A stretch of 64,000 nt of DNA, from NCBI GenBank assembly GCA_003024785.1, contig PUQB01000515.1, positions 81,755 through 145,754 on the forward strand, read 5' to 3'. The translations under genes and the position numbers were made by a program. Of the stretch, positions 12,254 to 24,185 are shown piece after piece; position 1 is the stretch's first letter, and every line of letters begins with the position of its first letter. A model generated the notes under the pieces. It had not been told where the DNA came from and did no database searches. It was given only the letters and a program-made list of their open reading frames with translations. Source of the DNA: Selaginella tamariscina. Lineage: Eukaryota > Streptophyta > Lycopodiopsida > Selaginellales > Selaginellaceae.

Positions 12254-12340
12254 AACTGTCCAGAGCTCACATTTGTGGTGGTTCTAAAACGAAATGTTAT
12301 CTTTCTTTTGCACTAGCACAAATGTGAGCTTTGGACAGTT
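12254..12340. repeat. Long-armed hairpin (24-nt arms, 39-nt loop)
   Basis: Left arm 12254-12277 and right arm 12317-12340 are reverse complements over 24 nt with a single change that would be a G-U pair in RNA. It sits between palindrome cluster 2 and the start of the ParB-like gene. If transcribed it would fold like a small-RNA precursor. It could equally be a regulatory dyad or a tiny foldback element. Confidence 0.75.
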
Positions 12341-12481
12341 AATTCCGTCACTTCTCTCTGTGTATTATTTTTGTATATTCGGGTTTATACAAGTGTGTGT
12401 GCGTTTTTATATGATTTGTATTCATAGTGTATTATTTTGCAGAAGGACGATTTAATTAAACAAGGAGATCGAGTCATTAGT

Positions 12482-15400
12482 ATGGAGTCGTCGTCAAATT
12501 CTGGGTAAGAATTAAAATAAAATCTGTTATACTCGGATATGTGCTTGAACTAATCATTTTTGTATTCAGATGTGGAATTGAGGTGACATTAAAGACGAGA
12601 GCAGGAGAAGAGATGGGCAGGGGGATTCTGGAATCAACTTGGCCATATTTCAAACTAAACGGGAAGCGCATTGGAACAACCATGGTTGCTGTCAAACTAA
12701 CCTCTGTCACATCGCATGGACAAGCAAAACAATGGAAAGTGGGTGTGCTAGTCAAGCATCCGAAAGCATGCTGAACCCAGATTGAACGATGCTCGACACA
12801 TATGCCTTGTTCCATCCAATGTCACGTTCTCGGATCCAGAGGTCGCCAGTTACAACATTAATTTCGGGTGGTTTTGTCGACTTGTGGATAATGACGTTCA
12901 CGTGTTCACTAATGATGTTGACCTTGGAGTTCTTCTTCAACTCAACGAAAGCCCATCTATGGAGGGGATCCACTGGATGTCTACTTCGAAGATCTTCAGA
13001 CTCATCGAGTAGGTGTATTTTCAGGAGATATTGCTTCACAATACAGAAAATCACAAGTGGAGCAATCGTCCCTCTTCACATTGAAGAAGAACACAGCGAC
13101 ATCATAAAGGAGATTGAGAGGGTGGCTTGGTCTCAGGTTCTTTACAGATCACGTTCAATTTGCTTAGCAAATTTCGGGAGCTGGAAGAGTGTGCCGAGAA
13201 CATTAGAACAGCATCAATCGGGGATCACACATGTTGATTCGGATCGTAGAAGAAAATCATTAGTCGTTTTGTCAGCTGCACCTGTGGCGTCCCATGCTGC
13301 AATAAGCCACAAGGAAATGATGTTGGATGATAGATTTACAGTGTAGGGTTAAGTATTGCAGCGTCAACCCAAACTTCAATTACAGGCCACTCAATCAGGA
13401 ACGTGTAGCTGAGCTCATGGAGAAGATGAAGGACGACAATTCTTACACCGTTCCACATAATGCTGTTTTGTGCGCATACTACGAGAGAAACAAAGGCGCT
13501 GACAAAGTGTGGATCACAACACCGGAACAAATGAGGAAGGTTCAGACGGAGAATAGAAAATCAGTTAAGTACTACATCATTAGTGGCCAGCACACAATAA
13601 CGGCAGCCCAACGACTTCTCGACGAACACAACAAAGGAACGATGGCAACAAAACTTTCCGAGCATACCCGTGAGAAGCTGACGAAAAGATCGGCGTTTTT
13701 AGCGAAGCCGAATCTCACAATCGAGCAGTACCATAAGTTATCGGCGGAATGGGACGCTGCAGACACCAACCACTACAACAGCAAAATATGCGAGCCGTGT
13801 GGGAATCTCTTCAGCGACCACAAAGAGCTACCGCAGGGAATACACAATCTGCGGACTACCGGGTAAGCAAATTGTTTGGGCGGGATTTATCTCGCCGGTA
13901 TATTAATCTGTCTTTTTCTCAGAGAGTTGAAGAAATTGTAGCAGTTGATTTTGCCCAGGTGGGCGGGAAGGAAACATCCTTTTTGATGATGTTGATTTCT
14001 TGTCCCGAGGATAGGATCTTTGCAAATGGTTGGGGATTATGGAATCCTTTGCAAAAGGAACACTGAAGAAGAAGCAGACAAGTGAAGTGGAGCCCTCAGA
14101 GAAGTCTGCAAAGAAACCCAGTAAGACGCCGAAGGCTAAGTCTGTTCAATCTATAAAGGATGTAGACAACGATTTCAAGCTCACATGGTTGAAGCCTTTA
14201 AATGGAACAACGATGGAGGAGATGGAAGTCTTGGCTGATTTGGTGATTGATGGCAAATTACAGATTAACAACAGCAGCCCCACCTCTCCTTTTCATCTCA
14301 AGGCAATGGAGTTGAAGACGGTCAGGCACTTCAAGGAGTGGTTGGGAATACACTGCCACAAACTGGGTTGGATTTCGGCTTCAACATACGAAGAGGTCAG
14401 CAAATATTTGCATGTGACAAATGATGATATGCTTGTCGAATGGGTGAATCAATCGGAAGATCTGGGCAAGAATCTATTGCACGCCAACGCCAAAAGGAGA
14501 ACATTGCGATGACGCCTTCTCTTATGGCAGTCCTTCAGCAGCGGAGAACCGAGTTGAACCTTATAAAGGAGGATGCTACGAATCACGACAAGCCCTACAG
14601 ATGTTTGTTGTTGGATTCGGAGACTTTATGGGGTACCATCACTGCTTGTAGGAAACCGTTTCAATTGTTCGTGATGGATCGGCGGGTGTCAAAAAATCCT
14701 TCGACAGACAGGACACTAGAGGATTTGGTGGAGAAACTTAGCCGTGCAAGCATGTACAAAGAAGGTATTTATTATTGAATTCATACTTGCACTCTTGACT
14801 GATATCTACGTTTTCAGGTATTTATTTCTTGATTCTTGCTCATGTCACCGATACCTTTGCCTTCTCTTTGCCAAGAGGAATAAACATCGTTGGACAGGAT
14901 TTTATATGAATGATGCTGATCCGAAGTGCATTGATTCGGTTGTTCACTTGGTTGTTAGGAATGCGCCAAACAATTTCAAACTTCCAAATGACTGGCCAGG
15001 CATCTGTTTGCACTCCAACGGCCCTGAACCTCCATCCGATACACCGATAGGTAGAGTGACGTATTCGGCAATGTACGTTATCCAAACATCACAAGTCAAG
15101 CGGCACGGAGCATCGTCAACTTGATCAGGGGTCCTCACAGTGATGCGTGGGTTTTTGACTACTGCACTAGGGGGTCCGTCTTGAAGGAGTGTTACCTTCG
15201 GCATACATGTGTATTTGCCGTTGAAAAGGATAAGACCATGGTTGAGGACCTGAACAAGTGGATAGATAGGTTCTCAACTGATACCCCAACGAATCCATAA
15301 AGGAGTATTTGAGAAAGTTCCCTCCGATAAGTGCGATAGCTCTGAAGACGAATCTGGTTCAATGTCGGAGTCTGAGGACGAACTTCAATCAGATATTAGA

Positions 15401-15560
15401 CCGGAAGTTATCTCGAGGAGTACAGAACATTCGCACACTCCATTACCCATGGAAACATCAATAGAAGATAGAAGATCTTGAACCATCTCACAAGCGGCTT
15501 AGACCTTCTTCGCCTCACTCAGAAGGTAATAGCGAAGAAGAATTGTTAATGAGTTCTTAG
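12482..15560 (+). pseudogene. ParB-like plus degenerate amino-methyltransferase gene, frame-disrupted
   Basis: ATG at 12482; a 23-nt first exon splices (donor 12505, acceptor AG 12568-12569) into an N-terminal module with VTLKTRAGEEMGRG. About 13345-13640 encodes a ParB/sulfiredoxin-like domain: NPNFNYRPLNQERVAELMEK, then YIISGQHTITAAQRLLDEH in the position of the ParB 'G-Q/E-R/H' box. An intron at 13863-13922 contains one copy of the palindrome. A lysine-rich linker follows (14060-14140), then a methyltransferase-like part: a LLLDSETLWG region, an intron near 14765-14817, GIYFLILAHVT, and further on a segment WVFDYCTRGS...FAVEKD that resembles the SAM-binding motif of N6/N4 amino-methylases (canonical DFCSGSGS...EKD). 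The C-terminus is acidic, then KRLRP and stop at 15560. Several frame changes indicate decay or assembly error. Catalytic DPPW/Y is not evident. ParB-methylase fusions are known in phages; the function here is inferred. Confidence 0.6.
13878..13896. repeat. Isolated intronic copy of the palindrome
   Basis: A one-off copy with two changes (GGGCGGGATTTATCTCGCC) lies 16 bp after the donor of the intron following the ParB-like exon. It is the only copy I found outside the two clusters. Confidence 0.7.
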
Positions 15561-15668
15561 AGTGACGAATAGTTGTAAATGAGTGTAACATAAGGCATTT
15601 TTGTATATTTCGTTTATATTTGTACAGAAAATAAATTCTCAAGGATTAATGAAGCTTTTAGTTCAAAC

Positions 15669-17020
15669 ATGGGTCACACATTAACAAGGTAAATAATATA
15701 CCTTGATAATTTTAAGGTCAGCTAATTATCATTTTGCAGATGTAATGAAACAATTGAGAACATGGATTTTCAGCATTGGCATGAGGTAAGAGAGGGGTTT
15801 GGCGACAATTTCTTGTGCCACATGTCAGAATGACAGAGTTCATGCAGGAAATGGATAATAATGCAGCTCAAAACATCGTTACCATGGGGGCCACTTCAGT
15901 TTTTTCATCATCATTTTTATTGGCTTCAGTTCCGAAATCAATTTCTTCAGCGCATGCAATATCTGAATCTTGTAAGGATGATGTACAATTAAATGATGAA
16001 GGGATAGGCAACGAGATAGTGCAACGGATAAATGTGAAAGGGAGCAAACAAGTGATTTGCAAAGTATTCAAGAGGCAACGCTATCCATGTTACTCATGGC
16101 CATATTGTGTTGTTGGATGTCAATGGTGTTCTGCTTCATCGACAAAGGCCCGAGGATAGGAAAAAAGAAATCAAACAAGGAGATTTCATTCCTTGTCATG
16201 GTAAATTTCGATATGATATTATTTTTCGTCCAGGGTTGGATCGTCTCTTTCAAAAGCTTAAGGAGATGGGTGCGCTTGTGGGGATTTGGTCATGCATGCA
16301 GATTCATAACTTAACACCGCTGTTGAATTTGCTTAAGAAACATTGTAGTGTTGCAGAAGAGGTGATTCGTAAAGATTGGATTTTTGACCAGCGAATATGT
16401 TATAAACCTCTCGAATTTCACAATATAAGAAAGGAAAGCAAGCCATACTTCTTCAAGAATGAAAGAATAATTGGGACTCATGGGGAGATCAGTCGCTTAA
16501 GGATAATGAAGAATGCACATATCTTAGTAGTAGACGACTCTCCTCAGAAGGCTATGCTCAACCAAAACATTGCTTGTATTCATCCAATCACTTTCGATCC
16601 ATATTCTGATACGATATCATGGATGAGCTAGTGAACTACTTGGATACGTGCCTCAGAAAGAAGAATCTCGAAAATTTTTGTGAGCAGTATCCACCGTATC
16701 ATACATTTCCTGAAGCTTTTCTTTCTCGTGATTTTGAATTTTATAAAATGAAGGATAGCAACCGGGCGCTTTATAATATTATTCTTAAGGAACGTCATTT
16801 TTAGATGAGCCTTTATGCAGACCTGGTCTTATTACATCTTATGTATTAACAAGGATGGCAACTCCCAATTGCATTCGTGAGAGTGTTAGGTGGTGGCAAC
16901 AACATCAAGATATTGACCAAAATGATTTGATTAATCCGGAGAGTGATGATTTAGACAAAATGAGGAGATTTCTCTGTATGGTTAGGAAGAAAGTATTTAT
17001 AAATAAATTAACATGTTGAT
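15669..17020 (+). pseudogene. FCP1/NIF-type HAD phosphatase-like gene, frame-disrupted
   Basis: The proposed start ATG at 15669 opens a short exon (15669-15688), followed by an exon at 15740-15785 and, after a 62-nt intron (15786-15847), a long exon. The catalytic domain begins near 16100 with LLDVNGVLL (plant variant of the FCP1 DxDG-T/V motif), then IFRPGLDRLFQKLKEMG, GIWSCMQIHNL (motif II region) and AHILVVDDSPQKA (motif III, DD). This is the FCP1-homology/NLI-interacting-factor fold, which usually dephosphorylates phosphoserine in proteins such as the RNA polymerase II tail. The first catalytic Asp is kept; the second is Asn, as in several plant relatives, so activity is uncertain. Frame changes near 16060-16083, 16620 and 16797 point to a damaged copy or unrecognised short introns. 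It follows the ParB-methylase gene by only about 110 bp in the same direction. Confidence 0.75.
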
Positions 17021-18600
17021 AAGAAATGATTTCATTTGTAATTATGTTTGATAGTATTTCTTCATTATTGTAAACTATTTTTAGAATAATATGAATATTC
17101 TAAGATATTTTAGGAATATTCCTTACTAAGTAAGGTTATTGAAGGATTAATTAATTAATTAATTAATATTTAAGGCTTAATTACATATTAATTAAATGAT
17201 TAATTAATAATTAAAACTTAAGTATTAATTAGTAATTTATTTTATATTCCCATTTTCACGTATCATGCCCACTTTAGTTACAACATGCATAATATTACAA
17301 ATGCAAGTTGCACAGTGTTTTTGTCATCTTGTATCCTTGGACATGACTTTGAGAAGTTCGCACGGGTTTAGAGAGGTAGAATTCGTCTCTTGGCCTCCTA
17401 GGTCTTACATAGGTGGCCAATATTGGATCACAGACAAGCTCCATGTGTGTGCTTATGTTGGAGGTGGAGGTGGAGTGCATGCCCAATACCTCTTGGATGC
17501 ATATCATAACGACCTACCAAGAGTTCTCAACACTTGTTCTTGTCTTGAATAGTTCTTTTTGGGATACTTTGAGTGCCTACACCCTTGAGGATATAGAGAT
17601 CTCAGAAGGAAAGTTGGACATCCGTCTGCCAAGTACTTGGTCACTAAATATTATCTTAATTCGGGCAAAAGCAATCAAAGTGCACGCACCACTCGTGAGG
17701 AGAATGGAGTTGCAGTTGTGTATTGTGCCATATTTTGTTTATAGAAGGCACGAGCCTTGAGGTAGCAAAGTTTACAACACTGGATTATGTGACATTTATA
17801 GGGATCCCCTTTCCAAGTTGCAAACTTTGCTAGTAGGAAAATGTTATAATAAAGAATGGAGTTTGAAATTCCAATGCTCAAGCACTTCCTAAGCGTGATT
17901 GAGGAAAGGTGTCCCCTTCACCATGCATTTGAAGGAAATGCACCACCTTAAGCATATTATTAATTTGCAAGGATTGTTGTGCACATTAATTTGTCATCTC
18001 ATAGGCTCATATTTTAACTACACTTTCTAGTTTCCCTTTATGATATTTAATTTTGTGAATTATTGTGGTCAATTTTTGGGAAGTATATTTAGGAATTGTT
18101 CTGAAAATTATGTTTATATTGTGGTAAGGATGGACACCGAATTGCTAGTGCCCAAATTGACAACGAATTCAAGTTATGACATGCCTAAAAGAATGGGAGT
18201 CGTCTGAGTCTTGATCAAGTTGAAGAAAATCGAATAATTGAATGCGCTACAATGAATATGCTCATGTTAGAGGTAATGCATATAAATGTAGTATGTAATG
18301 TTTCATGTAAAACTTATTAGTTGTTTATGTATAGAACTTATTTCAAACTTTTGACTTTGTGTGAATGCTTCCTGGGACTTTAATGAACCCGGAGATCATC
18401 CTGAAAATGCTGGAGACGATCCTATACTGCAGGAGCAGAAGTAGTATTGATGAGTCACTTTGGGATGTAAGGTTTTAGTATCGTTATGTCTATATTGAGT
18501 TCGTGTGCATTGGCCAAGTTGTCCATCCCATTATCATGCTTTCTATTTTCATTTCTATTTCCGTCTCCGTCTCCATGGGAGCTTCTACACAAACTTATGC
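17021..18600. other. Unrecognised region with short open frames
   Basis: AT-rich to 17260, including a TTAATTAATTAATTAAT tract at about 17150. Overlapping open frames at 17265-17552 and 17413-17760 have no family I recognise, and their codon pattern is not convincing. A short frame near 18370-18445 ends in an acidic peptide before a stop. I call no gene. Confidence 0.4.
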
Positions 18601-18611
18601 CATATAACATT

Positions 18612-18795
18612 AAAGAGATTGTGAAGGACATGTATTTAGAGTTTAGAACAAATTGACTTAGGACATATTCATATGAGAGAGTTTGTTAAAGACATTTCTC
18701 ATTAGTTCCAAGACAGATTGGGTTGGGACATCTTCACCTTAGAGAGATTGTGAAGGACATGTGTCATGAATTTAAGGACAGATTGGCTTGGGAAT
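18612..18795. repeat. Tandem repeat, about 65 bp, three copies
   Basis: Three diverged units begin with AGAGATTGTGAAGGACATGT-like sequence at about 18613, 18676 and 18742. Each continues to a ...CAGATTG-GCTTGGGACAT-like end. Non-coding. Confidence 0.65.
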
Positions 18796-19978
18796 TAAGA
18801 ATGCATCAATAAACATTTTTACAATTGTATATTGTTTAACACACACAGTATTAAGTACTGCAGAATGTATAACATTTATAAGTTTTCCTCAACAAAACAT
18901 CACTTATTAAGGCACACACATAAAGAGAGTACAATCATACGACCCTTACTTCGTTGCCTTCTTTGTTTTCAAAATGATGTGGAAGAAATTGTTAGGTGTA
19001 ACAATAATCCTATTTAATATATTCACCTTACATATAAATGATGTAAATCCCTTTCATTTGTCCTTTGCTTGCCATTAAGAGTCTTACTATATGTCGTCTA
19101 CACAAAATGTAAGAACCCTAGAAAGAGAGTTCGAATGTTTGTATAGTACTATATATTGAATTGTTGTTTATATGTTTTGCATAAAGTTTACATTTCTCAA
19201 TCCCAGCAGTGAGCTTTTAAAACAAGAACATATGATGCTCTAGAAGATTACACACATCTATTAACTTCAATGTATTTATAGAGAGTTGGAAATAATCAAT
19301 CCGCTAGTTAAGTGTAAGAAGCATCCCACTGTAGATGTCATCAAAACCATCTACCACTGCAATTTCAACACTAAACTCAATATCAGTAGAATACAAATTG
19401 TTTTAAAGTATCGTGGAAAGGTCAAAGCTCTACATATGAGTGTGCTTGCTTCTTTAGCTTCTTTATTGAGGATGCAAATGCAAACTATAGCACGAGACAT
19501 CACTCCTCTCAAGCAACCTTTCAAAAGTGATAGTTAGAGCAGTCTACAACTTCACTTAAAGAGCTCGAGAAGCTCCACGTAATCTTTGATATTTTTATGT
19601 GAATGAGCTCAACATAAATGCATTTCATCTAATCAATCTTCATTTACATGGAGGAGGTTTTCAAAGAGGTTATAATCAACTCAATGTTCATTCCCTTGAC
19701 GTGCGTATATAGGACATGATCTTAACAATTTAAGGTTATCAACAATGGTGGCACCATCTTAGTATTTCCACATGCTACATATCAGGATGATTGGGGGTGG
19801 GATGTGTAGAGTTATTCTTGAGGCGAACTCCTAACCTTCTGCCCAAGTTTATATATCTACCACCAAAACACAAGTACGCTACCAGACAATAATAAATAAA
19901 TAATTTTGACATAAGTATTTGTCCTTACAATTAAATATTCTTATATGTATTATGAATATCCTAAGATATGCAACAGAT

Positions 19979-20022
<44 letters not shown>

Positions 20023-20150
20023 ATATCAATATAAGTGTATATGATTAATCGAAACATTACATTTATATAAAATATCCTGTATATTTCATCAACGTAGATA
20101 CATATATATGTGTGTGTACAAATGAAAACAACTTTAAAGAAATAGAGACT
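18796..20150. other. No gene recognised; CA/TA microsatellite at 19980-20027
   Basis: AT-rich sequence with one open frame at 19286-19537 that I cannot assign. A CA run followed by TATATA tracts lies at about 19980-20027. No other structure is evident. Confidence 0.45.
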
Positions 20151-21290
20151 CTACACTATGTCATTGCCCTTTAACACCAAGGATTTGTATATACCATAGG
20201 TATTGGGACATGTATAAAAACATGTTATGTGAAATGTCATTTGGTTAGCATTTAGATCCAAAGGTGGGCTATCCAAAAACTCCTCTTCAATAAATTGCTT
20301 TAGCCAAGTTAGTAATTCTTGTGATATTAAGTTTATGTTTTTAATGTCATGAGTTGTCATGTGTCCCAAAATATCTCTCAAGAATGCCAAGATGTAAAGT
20401 TGCTCAAAGCATCGTAAAGTGTTGTTTTCTTCTCATCTCGTAGTGTTTGAATGCCAAGCTTTAAATTGCTGAAAAGCTTCTTAATAGTCTCATAATGAGT
20501 AATCCATCTGATATTTTGAATTCTAATGAGCTTGTTAATATTATAATCTAATTTTTTTTTGTAAATCTCCTAAATGATTCAGCCTCTTGGCACTTTTGTA
20601 ACTACCTTATTCACTAACTTGTCAATGCGATCACAAACTCCCTTACAATTTAGTAAATTTGCTATATCCTTATACATAGGTTGGTCCTGTAAGCCAAACA
20701 ATGGACATTAATTAAAAATTAGCTTATCCATATTAAGCCTTGCCCCCTTCTACCATAACATTAAAATTGTTGCTACGTTGTTATTGCTCATGAGTTGAAC
20801 AAGCCCAAAATAGCTATTTTTAAATGTGTTCTCATGTAGATAGGTTGTATACATGATAACATTCTTTTTGCACACTAGGAAAAAAAAATAAAGAACTCAA
20901 TTAATTAAATATTAAAATAATTCTTATTTTATATCAATGTTTCATCCACCATAAGTTTAAAGAAAAGACTTTCTCTCACTTTTTGTATCACATCTTGTTC
21001 GATAACTTTAAAAGATGCTAGAAACAAAACCTATGCAGCCTTTGTGATTTTTGTATAACCTGAAGATATCTTTTACTCCGTTTAGCCTTTGAACCATTAA
21101 CAAAGGTCCTTAGTTAACACATATATTGTTTTAAAAAAGATCAACATTGTCTTTTTAATATTTCCTCTTCTTCTTAATGTCACCTCAATCTAATCACCTT
21201 TTTAGCATAAAGAGCAGCTCTACTTTCTTTGATCTATCATACCCCATAAGTGCACTAGATTTAACATTGTAACTCCCAATTATGACAAAA
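20151..21290 (-). mobile_element. hAT-like (DUF4371) transposase relic
   Basis: Reading right to left, pieces of a hAT-superfamily transposase of the DUF4371/TTF-type group are visible. An N-terminal segment with SSALMGYDRSKK lies near 21250. KVRESLFFKLMVDET near 20945-20990 matches the catalytic-core signature of this family (its first acidic residue, in ...ILVDEST...). FGLVQLMSNNN lies near 20800 and IRIQNIRWITHYETIKKLF near 20450-20520, the latter being the family's conserved R-W motif. An open terminal segment runs to 20151. Stops and frame changes occur throughout and parts of the core are missing, so it is an old inactive fragment. Terminal inverted repeats were not found. Confidence 0.6.
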
Positions 21291-22984
21291 CTAAAGGTGT
21301 TTTTGTCATCCTTCTTATAAATATCACAGAACATCAAACTAAATTCTTAAACAAAATGTACTCAATTCCATGATTTTTTCCATTTTGCCCTTTTTTATTC
21401 AATGTCATCCTTTCTTTTATTTAAATTTCTTCCTCCTTAACTACTTTAAAATATGCTATTGATGAAAAACTATCCTTTTGTCTATCTAGAATCACAAACC
21501 TTTCTCTTACCAAGGTTCACTCTTCCCATGACTCCCTAACCTAGAATGTGTTATATAGCTTTTTCTTCAAGCATTTAATTCAATGTAAGCTTTTTGTGGT
21601 GGTGCTGAGGAGCGGCTAGGGTAGACAGTGTTTCGTGAGGAAGAGTATGAGTGTGGTTGTTGGCAGCGAACTAAGGTCTGAATAACATGGACGGAGCAGG
21701 AGCAAGGTGCAACCCAACGATGATGTTGTTACTTATTAGTGCACTGAGCGTCTTTTTATGTACTGACAAATTTGATAAAGGTTTAAATAATATGTTTTAA
21801 CTATATTAAGTAAATTAATTAATACATAAAAATTCCCTATGCATTTTTTTCTGTACCGCCTATAAATATTTAATCGTACCAGTTAATTTCCTTTAAATAT
21901 TATGAAGTACCGAATCTATGCGGTAATTTCCCTATATGTTTTCATTTGTACCGGCAAAAATGGGCGTTTGGACAACACTGCTCGATTATATAAATTGATT
22001 ATTTTAATTTTATTACAAAGAAATTCGTATTTGAATATTCTTATCAATCAGATTTGTCCTTAAAAAATAATGATCAACTTTACTTTACAGAGGTATAATA
22101 AACAGCGTTGCACATACTGCAGTGTAGACACTCTTGTCCGGTATAAAAGCTCGTGGTTGTGATTAATAAGGCAATAAACAACTTCAGGTGTCTCTTCAGA
22201 ATCGGAAGGTATCTGAAGTTCAGATACCTTAAGTAGGAATTCGATTACCACAGTCATGGCCCGGTGAAAAAGCTGTACATTCCTGTATAGAGCTATATCT
22301 GATAGTTGCACACAGTTACATACATGCATATCAGTGTGTGTGTAACAACTCTGGACCTTTTGAATGGTTCCAAATTATTTAATACCACACATCATACATA
22401 CGTTATAGAATACACACGTTTTTATGTATATATGGGATACATATTCGCTCATCAGAAACGTATTTATACCTTGTATAACAAGAGCTTCAAAAGAAGAAAG
22501 GAGACCCATGACGTAGTTTGTTTTTTTTGATTCTAGAGAAGAATCTGAGCTGGAATATGTTGATTATATTGCTGATGGGAAAGGCTGGGGACTATTTTAC
22601 AAACTGGTTTGACAAGTCAAAAAGAGATCTAATTATAAGTGGACATGGAGGAATAATGTTTATTATATCTATGTGCTTTGGCAACATAATATTGTATAGA
22701 TAAAAGAAGGGACGATATACTATATTCAACTTATGCTTCCGTATTTAGTCAGAACACACACACACATGCACGCATAAGTAAAACTTCAACCGTACGTGCA
22801 CACACAGCCGTACATATTAACTGATTAATACATCAAAACAATCATAAAGAATCTTGTGGTAGATGTTTTAAGAATTGAAAATTTCAGAAATCCTAATTAT
22901 AGAAAATATTATAGGCGAGTCAATTAACCCAATCCCAACACTAATAGATGAGTTGTTCAAGGAAAAGTCGTCTTGCTGCTGAGA
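21291..22984. other. No gene recognised
   Basis: AT-rich sequence. Short open frames at 22060-22329 (minus) and 22306-22703 (plus) have no recognisable domain. A CA-rich stretch lies near 22750-22805. Confidence 0.45.
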
Positions 22985-24185
22985 GTGTCCGGAGGGTTTC
23001 TTACCTGGCATCAAACATAATGAAAAAGAACAGAAATTATTTAAACCGACTTATTATTTGAGACAATCCATACTTGAATCAATGTATAATGCATTTTTGC
23101 TTTTGCATATGCTAACTCGAGTTCGGAAGGCGCTTACAGATTCAAACTCCAAAGAAAAACTGCAACTCAAGTTCAGTGGATAAAGAGCAGCTACTCAAGA
23201 GCAAAGGTAAGATCAACTACTCATGGCATTGGGATAGTACCATTAAAAGATAGGTATGTATACGGTGGGTAGAGAATGCAAATAAATCTAGAAACTCCAC
23301 CTCAACCAATAGAGGTGTTATTTGACACTGGCAGCAACTTGGTATGGATCCAATGTGGACAAAAGGACAGCATACTGCCAGCTTAGCTGCAGCAATCACC
23401 AATGCACGGATTACACCCTCCTAAACACTCACCGAGCTGCTTGTATATGTACAGCTACGACGGTGGTAGTACAACTGCAGGTGTACTCTCTACAGACACG
23501 TAAGTTTCCAAATTGGTGTTGGTTTACAAAGCTTACCAGACAAGTTCTTTGGCTGTAGACATAGAAGCAACCACATGGGTGGTCTCTCTAGGATCGCTTG
23601 GTTTGCACGACCTCTGCGGATGGTGGCGACTTGTTTTAGGGAGCCTCTGCAAGGTGACTCTAAGCGTTTCCTTTACGACTGTATACATGTTTCAGGTTAA
23701 GTAAAGGATGGATCCAGTCAATCAAGCTCAGGAGATTACAAAGTACAACTTACTGCACTTTTTGTAGAAGGGTACCGTATCGGAGTGCAGTATAGTGAAC
23801 TAGAGGAAAGTCGTGGCATGTTATTTGACACAGGTACCGAAATGCTGGTTATACCACATGCAGTACAAGCTGTAATGACATCCATAGTTCACTTACCCAC
23901 CGTGAACGGATCGGATTTATATCTTGATTTGTGTTAAGACTCCTCTTCGAACAGAAACTTCAGGTTTCCGTTTATATCACTCGAGTTTGGGGATGCCCAT
24001 ATGGACCCGAACTACGACAATTAACTACGTTAGGCCAAATGGAGATGCCACTATTTGCCTTGCAGTTGTTTCAAGTCAGGGTTCGGAGTTAACATTGTGG
24101 GTAACATTTCACATCCTCTTTGATAGTTGATAGTGAAGGTTCTACTATCTCTTTTGCACCATCTTCGTGTCTTGACATTTGTTAA
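22985..24185 (+). pseudogene. A1 (pepsin/nepenthesin-type) aspartic protease pseudogene
   Basis: Both catalytic halves are visible. The first gives INLETPPQPIEVLFDTGSNL with its DTG at 23324-23332, then a segment SCLYMYSYDGGSTTAGVLST (about 23430-23500), the family's flap and glycine-rich region, and a KFFGC motif near 23540. The second half has LFVEGYRIGVQYSE and MLFDTGTEMLVIPH with DTG at 23827-23835. The usual ending follows: ICLAVVSSQGS (about 24055), a NIVGN-like stretch (about 24090) and ISFAPSSCLD (about 24148-24176). These are hallmarks of plant extracellular or vacuolar aspartic proteases. An in-frame stop near 23270 and later frame changes show it is non-functional, and the signal peptide and propeptide are not recognisable. 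It is probably a decayed host gene copy. Confidence 0.8.

Noticed and set aside
11533-12327. Open frames on both strands across palindrome cluster 2
   Set aside because: They are translations of the palindromic repeat (GLIPP/GGINPA on either strand), a by-product of dyad symmetry.
17380-17520. SUPERMAN-type C2H2 zinc finger (WPPRSY)
   Set aside because: Only six residues match. The cysteine pair, QALGGH box and histidine spacing are missing.
19286-19537. Possible MULE-type transposase fragment
   Set aside because: An 83-codon frame without any recognisable motif. I could not support a family.
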